A stretch of 14,139 nucleotides of DNA from Candidatus Anoxychlamydiales bacterium (GTDB lineage Bacteria > Chlamydiota > Chlamydiia > Chlamydiales > SM23-39): positions 1 through 14,139 of the forward strand of contig JAAKFX010000035.1 in the NCBI GenBank assembly GCA_011064865.1, written 5' to 3'. The notes below the pieces were generated by a model, which worked only from the letters and a program-made list of their open reading frames with translations, was not told the origin of the DNA and made no database searches. Positions 12,982 to 14,139 of this stretch are shown piece by piece (the stretch's first letter is position 1; each line of letters starts with the position of its first letter). Position numbers and translations under genes: made by a program.

Positions 12982-14085
12982 TTATATATAGACTCTAGGG
13001 AGTCTTTCATTAAAAGCGCATAACACTTCATAAGAGATAGTTTTGCAAAGAGATGCTATATCTTGAATTGTTATCTCTTGAGTTTGTTGTCTACCGACTA
13101 AAACTACTTCATCTCCAATGTAAGCGCTACCTTCTGTAATATCGACCATAAATTGATCCATACAAATAGTGCCAATGATAGGATGTTTTTTGCCTCTGAT
13201 CAAAACTTTTCCTATATTTGATAAAGATCTGCTATATCCATCTCCATAACCGATTGGAATTGTCACTACATTTGTTTTTGCTTTGGTAACATAGATATGG
13301 CCATAGCTAATACCCTCATCTTTTTCAACAACTTTAAAATATGAGACCTTACTTTTAACTGAGAAAATGGATTTTATATCTTTAAATTTATCTGGCATAG
13401 GTTTGCTATAACAACCAAAAGGCAAAGCGCCGAGTCTAACCATATCTTTTAAATCAATTGCAAAATCGCAAAGAGCTGCAGTGTTTACCATATGACAAAT
13501 TATTGATCTATCAGGTTTTATTTTATTTAAAAGATCATCAAAAATTTTACTTTGGACTTTATTCATCGGATGATCTTTTTGATCTGCACAAGCAAAATGT
13601 GAAAATATTCCTTTGATTATAAAACAGCCCTCACCCTTCAAGTATTTATATAAAGAGATTGCAGTTATGGGATTTACTCCAATTCTTTTCATTCCGGTAT
13701 CTACTTTTAAATGAACTTTGCACTTTAAAGACTTTTTCTCACAAAAATCTTTGACGAGTTTTGCTTTGAAAAAAGAGCTAATTGTAATTTCTAGATCATA
13801 TTTAATTAGATCTTGTATTTGATTTTCATGAAAGGTACCTAAAACTAAAATTGGAAGATCGATATTAGCCTCTCTTAACTGAATTCCCTCTAAAAGAGTA
13901 GCAACAGCTAAATAATCAACTTCTTGATTTTGAGCTATCTTTGCTATCTCAATGAGGCCATGACCGTATGCATTAGCTTTGACACAAAGACAAAACAGAG
14001 AGTTTTTGAGATGAAATTTTATTATCTCAAGATTTTTTTTAAACTGCTTTGTATCGATCTCTATCCAACTAGAATAATTTAGCAT
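12982..14085 (-). CDS. alr: Alanine racemase
   Basis: This PLP enzyme interconverts L- and D-alanine for peptidoglycan. It has 367 residues, the usual length. Key residues are visible: the PLP lysine Lys36 in CVKANAYGHG, Arg134 in VDTGMKRIGV, Arg217 in MVRLGALPFG (pairs with the PLP ring nitrogen in known enzymes), the second catalytic residue Tyr261 in ISYGHIYV, GYGDGYSR (279-286) and CMDQFMVD (308-315). The common form of the 217 motif has Pro where this one has Leu. AAAGG about 6 nt before the ATG at 14085 supports the start. It is the first gene of a tight minus-strand operon with cutA and a D-Ala-D-Ala dipeptidase. Chlamydia trachomatis lacks a dedicated alr, so its presence fits an environmental lineage. 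Confidence 0.95.
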   Translation of the reverse strand: MLNYSSWIEIDTKQFKKNLEIIKFHLKNSLFCLCVKANAYGHGLIEIAKIAQNQEVDYLAVATLLEGIQLREANIDLPILVLGTFHENQIQDLIKYDLEITISSFFKAKLVKDFCEKKSLKCKVHLKVDTGMKRIGVNPITAISLYKYLKGEGCFIIKGIFSHFACADQKDHPMNKVQSKIFDDLLNKIKPDRSIICHMVNTAALCDFAIDLKDMVRLGALPFGCYSKPMPDKFKDIKSIFSVKSKVSYFKVVEKDEGISYGHIYVTKAKTNVVTIPIGYGDGYSRSLSNIGKVLIRGKKHPIIGTICMDQFMVDITEGSAYIGDEVVLVGRQQTQEITIQDIASLCKTISYEVLCAFNERLPRVYI

Positions 14086-14139
14086 ACTTAACCTTTTGAG
14101 ATTTGAAATAAAAATATTAATCTATATTGAGATTAAATC

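Noticed and set aside
12053..14085. A vancomycin-resistance cassette
   Set aside because: Only a VanX-type dipeptidase is present, with no VanA-type ligase, VanH dehydrogenase or VanRS regulators; alr and cutA are not part of such cassettes.

Overview
This window is a composite of two unrelated genomes. Positions 1 to about 3,905 look like a marine ammonia-oxidising archaeon of the Nitrosopumilus type (Thaumarchaeota/Nitrososphaerota). Positions from about 3,912 to the end look like a very AT-rich, probably host-associated bacterium, most likely of the Chlamydiota. The change falls inside one open reading frame, which starts as lipoyl synthase (LipA) and ends as an unrelated glycosidase-like beta-propeller. 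Base composition (about 37% GC in the archaeal line sampled by eye, about 18% in a bacterial AT-rich line), gene content and start signals all change there. The simplest reading is a metagenomic misassembly; real lateral transfer is possible but less likely.

Archaeal part (1-3,905). A minus-strand operon encodes the glycine cleavage system in the order gcvT, gcvH, gcvPA, gcvPB. GcvPB is cut by the window edge just before its expected PLP lysine. gcvPA and gcvPB overlap by ATGA. lipA is divergent from gcvT across a 27-bp gap. LipA would make the lipoyl cofactor carried by GcvH Lys60, so the pathway and its cofactor supply are adjacent.

Bacterial part (3,912-14,139). In order it holds: the 3' part of a GH130-like propeller gene (+); an unrecognised 243-residue protein (-); an O-antigen ligase/polymerase-like membrane protein (-); a Lpg1974/Legionella-type outer-membrane beta-barrel (+), followed by a good bidirectional terminator; an ankyrin-repeat protein (-); an AT-rich intergenic stretch of about 600 bp; a small protein with two hydrophobic blocks resembling chlamydial inclusion-membrane proteins (+); a nitroreductase (+); a minimal alkylguanine-DNA alkyltransferase-like protein (-); a 50-residue charged protein coupled by ATGA to a metallo-beta-lactamase-fold hydrolase (+); and a minus-strand operon alr-cutA-vanX/ddpX, which joins D-alanine synthesis to D-Ala-D-Ala dipeptide hydrolysis. 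The Lpg1974-type porin, ankyrin protein, Inc-like protein and low GC suggest an environmental chlamydia; a Legionella-like bacterium cannot be excluded.

The least expected local structure is in the long intergenic stretch: a compact minus-strand unit (about 9,277-9,511) with a sigma70-type promoter at exact 17-bp spacing, a leader with mutually exclusive hairpins, a Shine-Dalgarno-like AGGT, a 40-codon frame and a hairpin directly after the stop followed by a T-rich tract. It could be an undescribed leader peptide, small protein or small RNA gene. No tRNA, rRNA, CRISPR array or insertion sequence was seen.
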